A DNA stretch of 64,000 bases from Plantactinospora sp. KBS50 (GTDB lineage: Bacteria > Actinomycetota > Actinomycetes > Mycobacteriales > Micromonosporaceae), in the NCBI RefSeq assembly GCF_002285795.1, contig NZ_CP022961.1, forward strand, positions 2,108,001-2,172,000, in the 5' to 3' direction. Every line of letters starts with the position of its first letter. Position 1 is the first letter of the stretch. Of the stretch, positions 52,611 to 61,626 are shown one piece after another. Below the pieces are notes generated by a model. That model was given only the letters and a program-made list of their open reading frames with translations. It did no database searches and was not told the origin of the DNA. Both the position numbers and the translations under genes were made by a program.

Positions 52611-53021
52611 ATGACAGCTGTGCTTGGCGAGGTGTCCTGGTTCTGCTGCGGTAACTCCTGGGGGCCGTGCGGCACCGCCGGCCACGGTGCCTGTGGTACC
52701 TGCAACTCCGGTAGCTACCAGCACGCCTGGCCCAACACCTCCGACGCCTGCTTCGCGATCACCCGGCCGGACTCCTGCGGGATGGGTCTCAGCCGGCGGA
52801 CCTGCGGATTCCGGCACTACACGACCAACCGCTGCAACGGCTCGCGGATCGGCACGACGATCGCCGACTGCGGCCCGCAGACCGACCTGTTCTGCGGCGA
52901 GACCACCTGCTGCGGATCGGCCTGCGGCAGCAACCGGATCATCGATCTGACCCCGGCCGCGTACAGCGCCATCGCCAGCCTGTCCACGGGGCTGCGGCCC
53001 TGCTCGGTCGACATCGTCTGA
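52611..53021 (+). CDS. cysteine-rich double-psi beta-barrel (barwin/RlpA-like) protein
   Basis: This 136-residue protein starts at an ATG 6 nt after GGAG; an ATG at 52536 would add 25 residues. It has 15 Cys in 136 residues (WFCCGNSWGPC, GACGTC, DACFAI, DSCGMG, RTCGF, RCNG, ADCGP, LFCGETTCCGSAC, RPCSVDI). The segment IADCGP...NRIIDLTPAAYSAIASLSTGLRPCSVDIV matches the C-terminal half of double-psi beta-barrels (D-xGP...IDLS.AAfxaLa...G...V.v), as in RlpA, barwin and expansins. No signal peptide is evident from either start, odd for a disulfide-rich protein. Genes for a Tat-exported protein and a MauE-like protein follow directly, which suggests an oxidised extracellular product. Confidence 0.65.
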   Translation: MTAVLGEVSWFCCGNSWGPCGTAGHGACGTCNSGSYQHAWPNTSDACFAITRPDSCGMGLSRRTCGFRHYTTNRCNGSRIGTTIADCGPQTDLFCGETTCCGSACGSNRIIDLTPAAYSAIASLSTGLRPCSVDIV

Positions 53022-53035
53022 CGGGAGGTCGCGTC

Positions 53036-53638
53036 ATGGACAAGACTCTGGACCGGCGCCGGTTGCTCAGCGCCGCCGTACTCGGTGGCGCCGGCCTGGT
53101 CGGCGCCACGGCCCTCGGCTCGCTGGCCCCGGAGGCCGCCTTCGCCGCCGACGCGGTGACCGTCGAGCCCGGTGCGCCGGACCCGAACTTCGCCGAGGGC
53201 CGGATCAGCAAGATCTCCGGCGGCATGCTGCTGGTCACCGGTTCGGACGCGGTGCTGCACTCGATCCGGGTCACCGACGGCACGAGCATCTGGAAGCTCC
53301 AACCGACCACCTTCGACCGGGTCGCGGTCGGGGACGGGCTGTACGCCCGCGGGGTGCGGCTGCCCGACGGCACCCTCGCCGCCGACTCGCTCTGGGTGAA
53401 CATCGTGAACGTGCACGCCCACATCTCCTCGGTCGCGCGCAACGTGCTGCACCTGGACCACAAGGGCCAACGGATCGTCGCGCACGTCGTGCCCGGCCAG
53501 TCGGCGGCGGTCTACAACGGCACCCCGGCCATCTCCGACCTGTCGATGCTGCGGGTCGGCCGGCACGTCCAGGTGCTCGGCGCCTGGCACCCGGACACCA
53601 ACGAGATCGACATCGCGACGGTCTACTCGGCCGCGTAG
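53036..53638 (+). CDS. Tat-exported protein with OB-like barrel, function unknown
   Basis: This 200-residue protein starts at an ATG preceded by GGGAGG. The leader MDKTLDRRRLLSAAVLGGAGLVGATALGSLAPEAAFA has a twin-arginine motif (DRRRLL), a hydrophobic core and an AFA cleavage site at about residue 38. The mature part is strand-rich: GRISKISGGMLLVTGSDAVLHSIRVTDGTSIWKLQPTTFDRVAVGDGLYARGVRLPDGTLAADSLWVNIVNV, an arrangement resembling DUF5666-type or OB-like barrels. No Cys is present. It is 14 bp after the Cys-rich gene, so it is probably co-transcribed and exported folded, perhaps with a cofactor or as a carrier for its Cys-rich neighbour. Confidence 0.65.
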   Translation: MDKTLDRRRLLSAAVLGGAGLVGATALGSLAPEAAFAADAVTVEPGAPDPNFAEGRISKISGGMLLVTGSDAVLHSIRVTDGTSIWKLQPTTFDRVAVGDGLYARGVRLPDGTLAADSLWVNIVNVHAHISSVARNVLHLDHKGQRIVAHVVPGQSAAVYNGTPAISDLSMLRVGRHVQVLGAWHPDTNEIDIATVYSAA

Positions 53639-53707
53639 CCGCCGGGGCGGGCGGCCACCGGCGGCCCGCCCCACCGGTTCCTCAAGATCGTCAGGAGGCG
53701 ATTGGTC

Positions 53708-54529
53708 ATGCTGGAGCTGATCGCGGCCGTGCAGCCGCTGCTCGTCGGTGCGGTGCTGATCTGGTCGGGGTACGTGAAGCTGTTCAGCCGGCGCGCCGCC
53801 GCGGCCGCCGGCCGTACGGCACTCGCGCCGCTGCTGGGGCAGGGGCGGGCGGTGCCCGCGTACCGTCTGCTCGGCGGCGTCGAACTCGCCCTGGGCGCGG
53901 TGCTGGTGCTGCCGCCCGCGCCGCGCGTCGAGGCGCTGGCCGCCACCGCGCTCGCCGCCGGCTTCCTCGGCTACCTGGGGTACGCCCGCCGCGCCGCACC
54001 GACCTCCTCGTGCGGCTGCCTGAGCACCCGGCGTACGCCGATCACCTGGCGCGGCTTCGCGCGGGCCGGCCTGCTGCTGGTCGCCGGCCTGCTGGCCACC
54101 GTCGCCGCCCCGGCCACCTGGTCCGCGAGCGCCGCCGCGCACCCGCTGGCGAGCGTCGCCGTGCTGGTGGTCGAGGCCGCGGCGGTGCTCGGGCTGTCCG
54201 CGGAACTCGACCGCGCCTGGCTGCTGCCGCTGCGCCGGCTGCGCGCCCGGCTGACCGATCCGCTGCGCGGCGGTTCGGGCGTACCGTTGCTGGCCAGCGT
54301 CCAGCAACTGCAACTGAGCCAGGCGTACCGGCAGGTCGCGGCGCTGCTCACCTCGGACGTACGGGATCACTGGGCGGACGGGCAGTGGCGGATCGTCTGC
54401 TACGCCGCCCGGTACCAGAGCCGGCCGGCCACCGCGGTCTTCGCCGTCCCGCAGGCGCGGTTCGAGCCGGAGACGGTACGGGTCGCGCTTGTCGACGAGG
54501 CGACCGGGGTGAACCTGCTGGCTGTCTAG
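53708..54529 (+). CDS. MauE/DoxX-type redox-associated membrane protein
   Basis: This 273-residue protein starts at an ATG 9 nt after AGGAGG. The first 145 residues hold four hydrophobic helices with the MauE pattern: LLVGAVLIWSGYVKLFSRRAA, VPAYRLLGGVELALGAVLVLPP, ATALAAGFLGYLGYARRA and the Cys pair in APTSSCGCLSTRRTPITW. MauE proteins are thought to help disulfide formation or maturation of periplasmic proteins such as methylamine dehydrogenase. The C-terminal 110 residues are soluble. It is the third gene of a set with a Cys-rich and a Tat-exported protein, for which it is a natural maturation partner. Confidence 0.75.
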   Translation: MLELIAAVQPLLVGAVLIWSGYVKLFSRRAAAAAGRTALAPLLGQGRAVPAYRLLGGVELALGAVLVLPPAPRVEALAATALAAGFLGYLGYARRAAPTSSCGCLSTRRTPITWRGFARAGLLLVAGLLATVAAPATWSASAAAHPLASVAVLVVEAAAVLGLSAELDRAWLLPLRRLRARLTDPLRGGSGVPLLASVQQLQLSQAYRQVAALLTSDVRDHWADGQWRIVCYAARYQSRPATAVFAVPQARFEPETVRVALVDEATGVNLLAV

Positions 54530-54598
54530 GGTCTGCCGGGTGCGGCCGGATCACGGTCCGGCCGCACCCCGGCGCCGCCGCCGGACGATGATGGCGGG

Positions 54599-55606
54599 AT
54601 GACGACGATGACGGCGTGGCAGGTGTCCGAGCCCGGGCCGCTGTCCGGACACCCGCTGCGCCGCGTCCGGCGGCCGGTGCCCGAGCCGGGCACCGGCGAG
54701 CTGCTGGTCGAGGTGGACGCCTGCGCGGTGTGCCGGACCGATCTGCACGTGGTCGCCGGCGACCTGCCGGCGCACCGTTCGCCCGTGGTACCCGGGCACG
54801 AGGTGGTCGGTCGGGTGGTCGCCCTCGGCCCCGGGGCCACCGGCTTCGCCCCCGGCGACCGGGTGGGCGTGGCCTGGCTCCGCTGGACCTGCGGGGTGTG
54901 CCGGTACTGCCGGCGCGGCGCCGAGAACCTGTGCCCGCGGTCGCGGTACACCGGCTGGGACGCCGACGGCGGGTACGCCGGCTACACCACGGCCCCGGCG
55001 CAGTACGTCCACCGGCTGCCGGACGGGTACTCCGACGTGGAGGTCGCCCCGCTGCTGTGCGCGGGCATCATCGGCTACCGCGCGCTGCGCCGGGCGGACC
55101 TGCCCGCGGGCGGCCGGCTCGGCATCTACGGCTTCGGCGCCTCGGCGCACCTGACCGCTCAGGTGGCGGTGGCCGAGGGCGCCCGGGTGCACGTGCTGAC
55201 CCGCTCGGCGCCGGCCCGGGAACTCGCCCTGGCCCTCGGCGCCGCCTCGGCGGCCGGCGCGTACGACACCCCGCCGGAACCGCTGGACGCGGCCGTGCTG
55301 TTCGCGCCGGTCGGCGATCTGGTGCCGGTGGCCCTCGCGGCGCTGGACCGGGGCGGCACCCTCGCGGTGGCCGGGATTCATCTGTCCGACGTTCCCGTCC
55401 TCAACTACCAGCGGCACCTGTTCCAGGAGCGCACCCTGCGCAGCGTCACCGCCAACACCCGGGCGGACGCCCGGGAGCTGCTGGCCCTCGCGGGGCGGCA
55501 CCGGCTGCGCGTCAGCACCACGCCGTACCCGCTGGACGCCGCCGCGGACGCGCTGGCCGACCTGGCGGCCGACCGGGTCAACGGCGCCGCCGTGCTGGTC
55601 CGCTGA
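54599..55606 (+). CDS. zinc-dependent alcohol dehydrogenase (MDR family)
   Basis: This is a 335-residue protein. Catalytic zinc ligands in [17 protein letters not shown] (Cys) and [17 protein letters not shown] (GHE). The structural zinc loop [15 protein letters not shown] has all four Cys. The Rossmann motif is atypical ([22 protein letters not shown]). It matches the AdhA-like zinc alcohol dehydrogenases that oxidise alcohols with NAD(P)+ or reduce aldehydes. The gene is about 70 bp downstream of the MauE-like gene but in a normal high-GC context; co-transcription is uncertain. Confidence 0.85.
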   Translation: MTTMTAWQVSEPGPLSGHPLRRVRRPVPEPGTGELLVEVDACAVCRTDLHVVAGDLPAHRSPVVPGHEVVGRVVALGPGATGFAPGDRVGVAWLRWTCGVCRYCRRGAENLCPRSRYTGWDADGGYAGYTTAPAQYVHRLPDGYSDVEVAPLLCAGIIGYRALRRADLPAGGRLGIYGFGASAHLTAQVAVAEGARVHVLTRSAPARELALALGAASAAGAYDTPPEPLDAAVLFAPVGDLVPVALAALDRGGTLAVAGIHLSDVPVLNYQRHLFQERTLRSVTANTRADARELLALAGRHRLRVSTTPYPLDAAADALADLAADRVNGAAVLVR

Positions 55607-55903
55607 AGCCCGTCCGCTGAAGCCCGTCCGCCGGCACGGCCCGCGAGTGTCTCGCATTTCGCAAGTTGCTGGACACAACTTCACGAATGAATAATGAGAA
55701 TTGCTTACTTCGATGATCCGTTCATTGCGTCATGGGTGCTCCAAGCTGAATGATGACCGCGAATGTATTGACTTGCCGTAACCGAAGGTGCACCGTAGGT
55801 AGCAACAGCGGCGGCAAGGGCGGCGGGGTGGCAATTCGGAACCGGTTCACGTCCGGCTCCGCGATTGACGATGTCTGCCTGTCATGGCAAAGGGGAGCCG
55901 GCC
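55607..55903. other. intergenic region upstream of the P450 gene, with a palindrome and a micro-ORF
   Basis: The sequence is AT-rich compared with its surroundings. It has the inverted repeat AAGTTG-CTGGACA-CAACTT (55663-55681), a likely regulator site, and a 19-codon frame at 55694-55753 (MRIAYFDDPFIASWVLQAE). That frame overlaps by ATGA another short frame starting at 55750 that runs into the P450 gene. There is no clear ribosome-binding site before the micro-ORF, so its translation is doubtful. Confidence 0.4.
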
Positions 55904-57193
55904 ATGCAACTCAATCCATTCGCTGGTGCGTATGTCACCGATCCAGGGATCATCTGGCGCCGCCTTCTCGATGACGGGGCCGGCGCGCACTTCGCCGAGG
56001 ACCTGGGACTTTGGTTGATCAGCAAGTACGAATACGTGCGTCGGGCGCTCGGGGACCCGACGACCTTTGCGAACTCTCTGACGCTTCTGCCCGCGTACAA
56101 TCCCGCTCCGGAGGCGCTGGCGCTGTTCGCCGAAATCGACGCGCCACCGGTGACGGCGGCGGCCGATCCGCCGACCCATCCGCGGACCCGGCGCGCCCTG
56201 CGGGCCACCTTCGCCAACACCGACCGGCGGGTGGAGGCGCAGTACGGCGAGATCGTCCGCCGGCGCGTCGACGAACTCGTCGCGCGGTTGACCGCGCGCC
56301 GGGGCGAGCGGGTGGATCTGATCCGTGGGTTCGCCGCCGACCTGCCGTTGCGGGTGGTGCTGGACATCCTGGGCGTACCCGACGAGGACTTCGACCGGAT
56401 CAAGGCCTGGTCCGACGACCAGATCGCGCTGGTGTGGGGGCAGCCAGGGCCGGCGGACCAGGTCCGGCTGGCGCGGGGGCTGCTGGAGTTCTGGCGGTAC
56501 TGCCAGGACCTTGTCGACCTGCGCCTGCGGCAGGGGCACCGCGGCGACGACTTCGTCAGCCGGGTGCTCGACTACCGCAACGGCGACGACGAGGTGCTCA
56601 CCCGGGCCGAGGTCGCGAGCATGGCGTTCAACCTGCTGGTCGCCGGGCACGAGACCACCGCCGGGCTGCTCGCGCACGTGCTGGATCTGGCGCTCGGCGA
56701 GCGGGAGCGGTGGCTCGGGCTGGTCGCCGACCCGTCCCGGGCGCCGGCGTTCATTGAGGAGACCCTGCGGCTCACCCCGGCGATCGACGGCTGGCTGCGG
56801 TTGACCCTCCAGCCGGTCACCCTCGGTGATGTCACGATTCCGGCCGGCTCCCGGTGCCTGCTGCTGATCGGGGCCGCGAACCGGGATCCCGCCGTCTACC
56901 GGGACCCGGAGGCGTTCGATCCGGAGCGTACGGGCCGGGACCACCTTTCGTTTGGTTACGGTCCGCATTTTTGTATCGGAGCGGCGCTGGCCCGATTGGA
57001 AGCGGAGGTGGCGCTGCGGCGACTGACCGCTGCCATTCCGGGACTCCGGTTGGCACCGGGATATGTTCGTTCGTACAAACCGAACTTTGCGTTTCGGGCG
57101 CATCGCGAACTACCCGCGGTCGTCGATATCGGCGTACCGGCCGGGTCGCGGCCGAGGGCGCAGGAGATCCGGCCGGTCGTCGAGGCCGCCTAG
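55904..57193 (+). CDS. cytochrome P450
   Basis: This 429-residue protein starts at an ATG preceded by AGGGGAG. I-helix oxygen-activating motif LLVAGHETTAGLLAHVLD, EXXR in FIEETLRLTP, and heme-binding loop LSFGYGPHFCIGAALARLEAEVAL with the cysteine ligand. PPTHPRTRRALRATF is the C-helix substrate/heme propionate region. It is a typical soluble class I bacterial P450 needing ferredoxin and reductase from elsewhere. The substrate is unknown. The gene is preceded by a palindrome and followed by 330 bp without genes, so it stands alone. A role in tailoring a secondary metabolite is plausible but not shown. Confidence 0.9.
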   Translation: MQLNPFAGAYVTDPGIIWRRLLDDGAGAHFAEDLGLWLISKYEYVRRALGDPTTFANSLTLLPAYNPAPEALALFAEIDAPPVTAAADPPTHPRTRRALRATFANTDRRVEAQYGEIVRRRVDELVARLTARRGERVDLIRGFAADLPLRVVLDILGVPDEDFDRIKAWSDDQIALVWGQPGPADQVRLARGLLEFWRYCQDLVDLRLRQGHRGDDFVSRVLDYRNGDDEVLTRAEVASMAFNLLVAGHETTAGLLAHVLDLALGERERWLGLVADPSRAPAFIEETLRLTPAIDGWLRLTLQPVTLGDVTIPAGSRCLLLIGAANRDPAVYRDPEAFDPERTGRDHLSFGYGPHFCIGAALARLEAEVALRRLTAAIPGLRLAPGYVRSYKPNFAFRAHRELPAVVDIGVPAGSRPRAQEIRPVVEAA

Positions 57194-57523
57194 TCGCGGC
57201 CGCCTGGCCAGCGGAAATGCCGTCGAAATCGAACGGCCGTGCCCGGTGGTCGGCGAACCGGTCCACCGGATGCGGCCCGGCGGTGATCGGCGGCGGCTGA
57301 CCGGCTGAGGCCCGCGCGGCCGCATCGCGGCCGGCGGCGACCGGTCGCAGAAAAAAGGGCCGTCTATCCGGGACTTTCATCAGTCGATCAAACATTCTCT
57401 GCCCGTACGTCTTCACACCCGAGCTGTCCAGGGATAACAATTGGCCCCGGCCAATGCCCGGCCGTGCCGCCGATCCGATCGGATCATTCGTCGGCGGTAG
57501 CGATGATGCCCGGAGGTGAGCGC
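57194..57523. other. intergenic region without visible features
   Basis: There is no gene, clear terminator or repeat. An A6 run follows GACCGGTCGCAG near 57342. CCGGCC-like palindromes are frequent, as expected from composition. Confidence 0.4.
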
Positions 57524-58294
57524 ATGGACGGCGCGTCCCGGTGTGCCGCGGCGGAATCGGCCGCCAGCCGGCAGTTCCGCTGGGAGTTGCGACGGTGGCG
57601 GATCCGGCAGGGACTGACCCAGCGGGCCCTCGCCGAGCGCGTCAGGTTCAGCCGCGAGACGGTCGCCGCCGTCGAGTCGGGCCGCCGGTACGGCAGCTGT
57701 GAGTTCGCCGTGCGCTGCGACGAGGCGCTGAGCACCGGTGGCCGGTTGGTGGCGCTCTGGCCCCGCGTGGCCGCCGAGCAGCTGGCCGCCGACGGCCGCC
57801 GCGGGCCACGCGGCGCCGCCGACGCGCGGTTACCGGACGGCCCGCCGCCGGGCGGCCCGTTGCCGGACAGCCCGCCCCCGGGCGGCTCACCGCCGGACGG
57901 GTCGTTGCCGGACGGGTCGTTGCCGGACGGGTCGTTGCCGGACGGGTCGTTGCCCGATCGGTCGCTGCCCGGTCCGTCGTGGCCCGGCGGGACGGCGGAC
58001 GGCGATCCGGCGCACCCCGCCCGGCCACCGGCGCGACCCGAGACCGGGCCGCAGCCCGCCGGGACCGGCGCGAATCCGGACTCCGCCGCCGCGGCCATCG
58101 ACGTCGCGGCGGCCATCGACGAACTCCGCGAACTGATCGACCGCATCCTGCGGGACCAGGCGGCCCCGGCGCGGCCCCGACCGCGTACCGCGCTCTCGAT
58201 ACCGGCACCGCGCACCGCCCTCGACGATGCCCGTCCGGCGGTCGTCGGCGGCCGGTGGCCGCCCACCGGGGCGGCCGATCCGGCCGCGCGGTGA
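57524..58294 (+). CDS. XRE-type helix-turn-helix regulator with disordered repeat linker
   Basis: This 256-residue protein starts at the ATG 8 nt after CGGAGG; ATG codons at 57503 and 57506 are also in frame. HTH: FRWELRRWRIRQGLTQRALAERVRFSRETVAAVESGRRYGSCEFAVRCDEALSTGG (residues 14-70), the actinobacterial XRE type often next to DUF397 genes, but no DUF397 partner is here. A Pro/Gly/Asp-rich linker with four PDGSL units (15-bp tandem repeat at about 57893-57957) leads to a helical end (AAAIDVAAAIDELRELIDRILRDQ) that may dimerise. Confidence 0.75.
   Translation: MDGASRCAAAESAASRQFRWELRRWRIRQGLTQRALAERVRFSRETVAAVESGRRYGSCEFAVRCDEALSTGGRLVALWPRVAAEQLAADGRRGPRGAADARLPDGPPPGGPLPDSPPPGGSPPDGSLPDGSLPDGSLPDGSLPDRSLPGPSWPGGTADGDPAHPARPPARPETGPQPAGTGANPDSAAAAIDVAAAIDELRELIDRILRDQAAPARPRPRTALSIPAPRTALDDARPAVVGGRWPPTGAADPAAR
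57893..57957 (+). repeat. 15-bp tandem repeat coding PDGSL
   Basis: Four nearly perfect copies of GACGGGTCGTTGCCG sit within the XRE regulator gene, followed by a degenerate fifth. Copy number may vary between strains. Confidence 0.7.
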
Positions 58295-58487
58295 GGGGGC
58301 GGCATCCGCCGGGTCGCCGAGTCGGGAGACCAGGGTGGTCGCCCAGCGTGATGCCTTGGGTACAGATGCTGGTACTAGCTGTTTGTACCACGCCTAACTC
58401 TGGCTCCGGCCTGCCCCGTCGGGCGCAATGGGATTTGCTGACCGCAACAAGCAGATAGAAATTTGCCGATAACTCGTGGGGTGAGTC

Positions 58488-61115
58488 TTGGCGTCGAACA
58501 CCAGATCCCACGCGGTCCGGCCCTACTCGCCCCGCCGGCGGGGTTGGAAGATCGCCGCCCGGATGCGTCTCATCGTCGCCGCCCCCCTGGTGGCCGTGAT
58601 CGGATTCGCCGGTCTGGCGCTCGCCGACAGCGCCCGGCAGACGGTGCGGGCCGGCAACCTGGAGGCCCTGGCCCAGCTCGGTGCCGACGCGGGGAGCCTC
58701 GCGTACCGCCTCCAGCGCGAACGGGCCGCCGCGGCCGACCTGCTGACCGCCGATTCGCCGGAACAGCAGGACGTCTTCGCGCGTTCGGTGGGCGACACCG
58801 ACGGAGCGGTCGCGCGGTACCGGATCGACCGGGGCCGGCTGCCCGCGATACCGGACAGCCTGCGCGCCACGCTGACCCGGATCGACAACGAACTGGCCGG
58901 CCTCCAGTCGCTGCGGGCACAGGTCCGCACGGCGGCGCACGCCTCCGTCTCGGCGATGACCTTCAGCTACCGCATCCTGGTGGCCGATCTGCTCGGCTAC
59001 CGCGAGAGCCTGGCGCAGGGCGTGGTCAACGCCCAGGTGGCCGACGGGATCCGGGCCGCCGCAGCGCTCGCCGACAGCGCCGAGGCGATCGGTCTGCAGC
59101 AGGTCGCGGTGCTGCGGGCGGTGGCCGCCGGGCAGCTCACCGCGGCCATGCAGCAGGACATCACGGCCGCCCGCGCGAACTTCACCGACGCCAGCCGGTC
59201 CTTCCTGGACCTGGCCCGGCCCGGTTGGGCCGCGTGGTGGGAGCGGGCCGGCAGCGGCGAGGAGGCCCTCGCCCTGCAACGCCTCCAGGACCAGGTGTCC
59301 CGGGCCCAGCCCGGCAACCGGATGCAGGTCGACACGGCCGCCTGGATCGCGGCCACCCAGGACTGGTCCGCCCGGCTGTTCGAGGTGCAGCAGCGCGTCG
59401 ACACCGCCGTACTGGACGCGGTACGCGCCGACCGGGACGCCCAGCGGCACCGGGCGCTCGCCGAGGCCGCCGGCGTGGTGCTGGCGCTGCTGCTGACCAT
59501 CCTGGTCACCTGGCTGGTGGCCCGGCAGATCACCCGGCGCCTGCACCGGCTGCGGGACGCGGCCAACAGCGTGGCCTTCGACCAGCTGCCGGCGACGGTG
59601 GCCAACCTGCGCAGCGCCGGAAGCGCGGGGGTCGACCCGGAGGAACTGGCCAAACGCTCCGCCACCCCGATCGACCCGTCCAGCGAGGACGAGATCGGCG
59701 AGGTGGGGCAGGCGTTCACCGCGGTGCACCGGGCCGCGGTGCGCACCGCGGCCGAGCAGGCGGTGATGCGGGCCAACACGGCGGACATCTTCGTCCACCT
59801 GAGCCGCCGCGAGCAGCGCCTGGTGGACGCCGTCCTCGCCCAGGTCGACCTCGTCGAGCGGGACGAGACGGACCCGGAACGGCTCCAGCAGCTGTACCGG
59901 CTGGACAACCTCGCCACCAGGATGGGCCGGATCAACTCCAGCCTGCTGGTGCTGGGCGGCGCCGGGGTCGGCCGGGTACGGCACGACAACGTGCCGCTGC
60001 AGAAGGTGCTCCAGGCGGCGCTCTCCCAGATCGAGCAGTACCCGCGGATCCGGCTCGGCGTGGTCGACGGCGACGTGGCGGTGGTGGCGGAGAAGGTCGA
60101 CGAGGTCGTGCACCTGCTGGCCGAGCTGATGGACAACGCCACCGCGTACTCGCCGCCCGAGACGGAGTCCTGGGTGACCGCCCGCAGCCTGGGCGACCGG
60201 GTGATCATCCAGGTCAGCGACGAGGGCGTCGGGCTGTCCGCGCGACGGATCGACCAGCTCAACGAGTTGCTGAGCAATCCGCCGGACACCGACGTGGCCG
60301 CGGTCCGCGCGATGGGCCTGGTGGTGGTCGGGCAGCTCGCGGCCCGGCTCGGCGTCAGCGTGCAACTGCGCCCCGGGCCGCGGCTGGGCACGATCGCCGA
60401 GGTGGCGTTGCCGGCGACGCTGATCCGCTCGCTGCCCCCGGAGGAGTACGCGATCGCTCCGGGCCGCCTGGCCGAGCGGCCCGGCCGGGTCGCCGAGCGG
60501 CCGAGCCGGGTGATGGAGCGGCCGATCCGCCCCGGCGACCGGCCCGGTGACCGCGCCGGCGACCGGTCCGGCCGCCCGGCGCTCGGATCCGGCCCGCCCA
60601 CCCGCCGGAGCGCCGGCGCCGGCCCGCCCGGCACCGGACCCGCCAACCCGGCGTCCGCGCCCGGGATCCCGCGCGCAGGGCATCCCGAGCACCGGCCGCC
60701 CCGCGTCGCCCCGGTGTTCCGGCCCGCCGGCACCGCCTCGGCCAACGGCGGCGCCGACGATCCGACGGAGGAACTGGTGATCTTCCAACAGGTCAACAAC
60801 TGGTTCCGGGCGGACCGGATCCGGGGCGGCACCGACGGCGGCTGGGCCACCCCGGCCGACTCCGGCTGGCAGGTGGCCTCGGCGGCGACCAACCCGCAGG
60901 TGGTCGACACCACCGCCTCCGGCCTGCCGCGCCGGCAACCCCAGCGGTACCTCGTGCCGGGGGCGATCGACCTGCCCCCGCAGAACCAGCCGGAGCACCG
61001 CGACCCGACGCAGGTGGCCAACGCGATGGCCGCCTACGCCCGCGGTGTGACGACCCGCCGGCCCACGCCGGCGACCATGCCCGCAACCAGCGACGCGACA
61101 GGGAGCACCAGGTGA
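58488..61115 (+). CDS. nitrate-sensor-type (NIT) membrane histidine kinase-like protein
   Basis: This is an 875-residue protein from a TTG after GGGGTGAG. Helix 1 at about 26-45 ([20 protein letters not shown]), then a helical NIT extracellular domain to about 320 ([20 protein letters not shown]...), helix 2 ([22 protein letters not shown]) and HAMP. The ATPase domain follows: [17 protein letters not shown] (N box), [13 protein letters not shown] (G1). There is no standard phospho-acceptor His box; [27 protein letters not shown] takes that place as in conservon kinases. The last 230 residues are a disordered Pro/Arg-rich tail. A roadblock gene follows with GTGA overlap. Confidence 0.85.
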   Translation: MASNTRSHAVRPYSPRRRGWKIAARMRLIVAAPLVAVIGFAGLALADSARQTVRAGNLEALAQLGADAGSLAYRLQRERAAAADLLTADSPEQQDVFARSVGDTDGAVARYRIDRGRLPAIPDSLRATLTRIDNELAGLQSLRAQVRTAAHASVSAMTFSYRILVADLLGYRESLAQGVVNAQVADGIRAAAALADSAEAIGLQQVAVLRAVAAGQLTAAMQQDITAARANFTDASRSFLDLARPGWAAWWERAGSGEEALALQRLQDQVSRAQPGNRMQVDTAAWIAATQDWSARLFEVQQRVDTAVLDAVRADRDAQRHRALAEAAGVVLALLLTILVTWLVARQITRRLHRLRDAANSVAFDQLPATVANLRSAGSAGVDPEELAKRSATPIDPSSEDEIGEVGQAFTAVHRAAVRTAAEQAVMRANTADIFVHLSRREQRLVDAVLAQVDLVERDETDPERLQQLYRLDNLATRMGRINSSLLVLGGAGVGRVRHDNVPLQKVLQAALSQIEQYPRIRLGVVDGDVAVVAEKVDEVVHLLAELMDNATAYSPPETESWVTARSLGDRVIIQVSDEGVGLSARRIDQLNELLSNPPDTDVAAVRAMGLVVVGQLAARLGVSVQLRPGPRLGTIAEVALPATLIRSLPPEEYAIAPGRLAERPGRVAERPSRVMERPIRPGDRPGDRAGDRSGRPALGSGPPTRRSAGAGPPGTGPANPASAPGIPRAGHPEHRPPRVAPVFRPAGTASANGGADDPTEELVIFQQVNNWFRADRIRGGTDGGWATPADSGWQVASAATNPQVVDTTASGLPRRQPQRYLVPGAIDLPPQNQPEHRDPTQVANAMAAYARGVTTRRPTPATMPATSDATGSTR

Positions 61116-61516
61116 CCAACCATCACGATCTCGGCTGGATGCTGGACAACTTCGCCGACCGGGTCCCGGAGGTCAGCCACGCGGTCGCCATCTCCAGCGA
61201 CGGGCTGATGGTCGCGGCGACCCGCAGCCTGCCGGCCGACCGGGCCGACCAGCTCGCCGCCACCGGCAGCGGGCTGGTGAGCCTGCTGCGCGGCGCCGCG
61301 AACTTCTTCGAGGCGGGCGCCGTGATCTCCAACGTGACGCAGCTTGAGGGCGGATTCATGTTCTCGATGGCGTTCAACGACGGCGCGTCCCTGCTGGTGC
61401 TCGCGGCACCCACCTGCGACGTCGGGAAGGTCTCCTACGAGATGGCCGAGCTGGCGAACCAGATCGGCGACGTGCTGACCCCGGCGGCCCGGGCCGCGAT
61501 GGCGCACGGCCGCTGA
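61112..61516 (+). CDS. roadblock/LC7-domain protein (conservon type)
   Basis: This 134-residue protein starts at a GTG overlapping the kinase stop. Roadblock fold: [92 protein letters not shown]. In conservons the order is kinase-like, roadblock, DUF742 and Ras-like GTPase. Here the latter two are missing and an ABC transporter operon follows instead. The roadblock protein normally acts as an adaptor or activator of the GTPase; the GTPase may be encoded elsewhere. Confidence 0.88.
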   Translation: MTNHHDLGWMLDNFADRVPEVSHAVAISSDGLMVAATRSLPADRADQLAATGSGLVSLLRGAANFFEAGAVISNVTQLEGGFMFSMAFNDGASLLVLAAPTCDVGKVSYEMAELANQIGDVLTPAARAAMAHGR

Positions 61517-61626
61517 TCCCGGCACCCGCGCACCACCCGTGCGTCGCGCGGCGCCCATCGGCCCCGGCGGCGACCACCCCTGCGTACGACGTTCGACCAC
61601 CGCTTCCCTCATCTCCTGGAGACGAC

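Noticed and set aside
52294-52614. A Pro/Arg/Ser-rich frame upstream of the Cys-rich protein
   Set aside because: It is translated from degenerate GC-rich repeats and contains no domain. It changes character abruptly at the AT-rich stretch near 52510.
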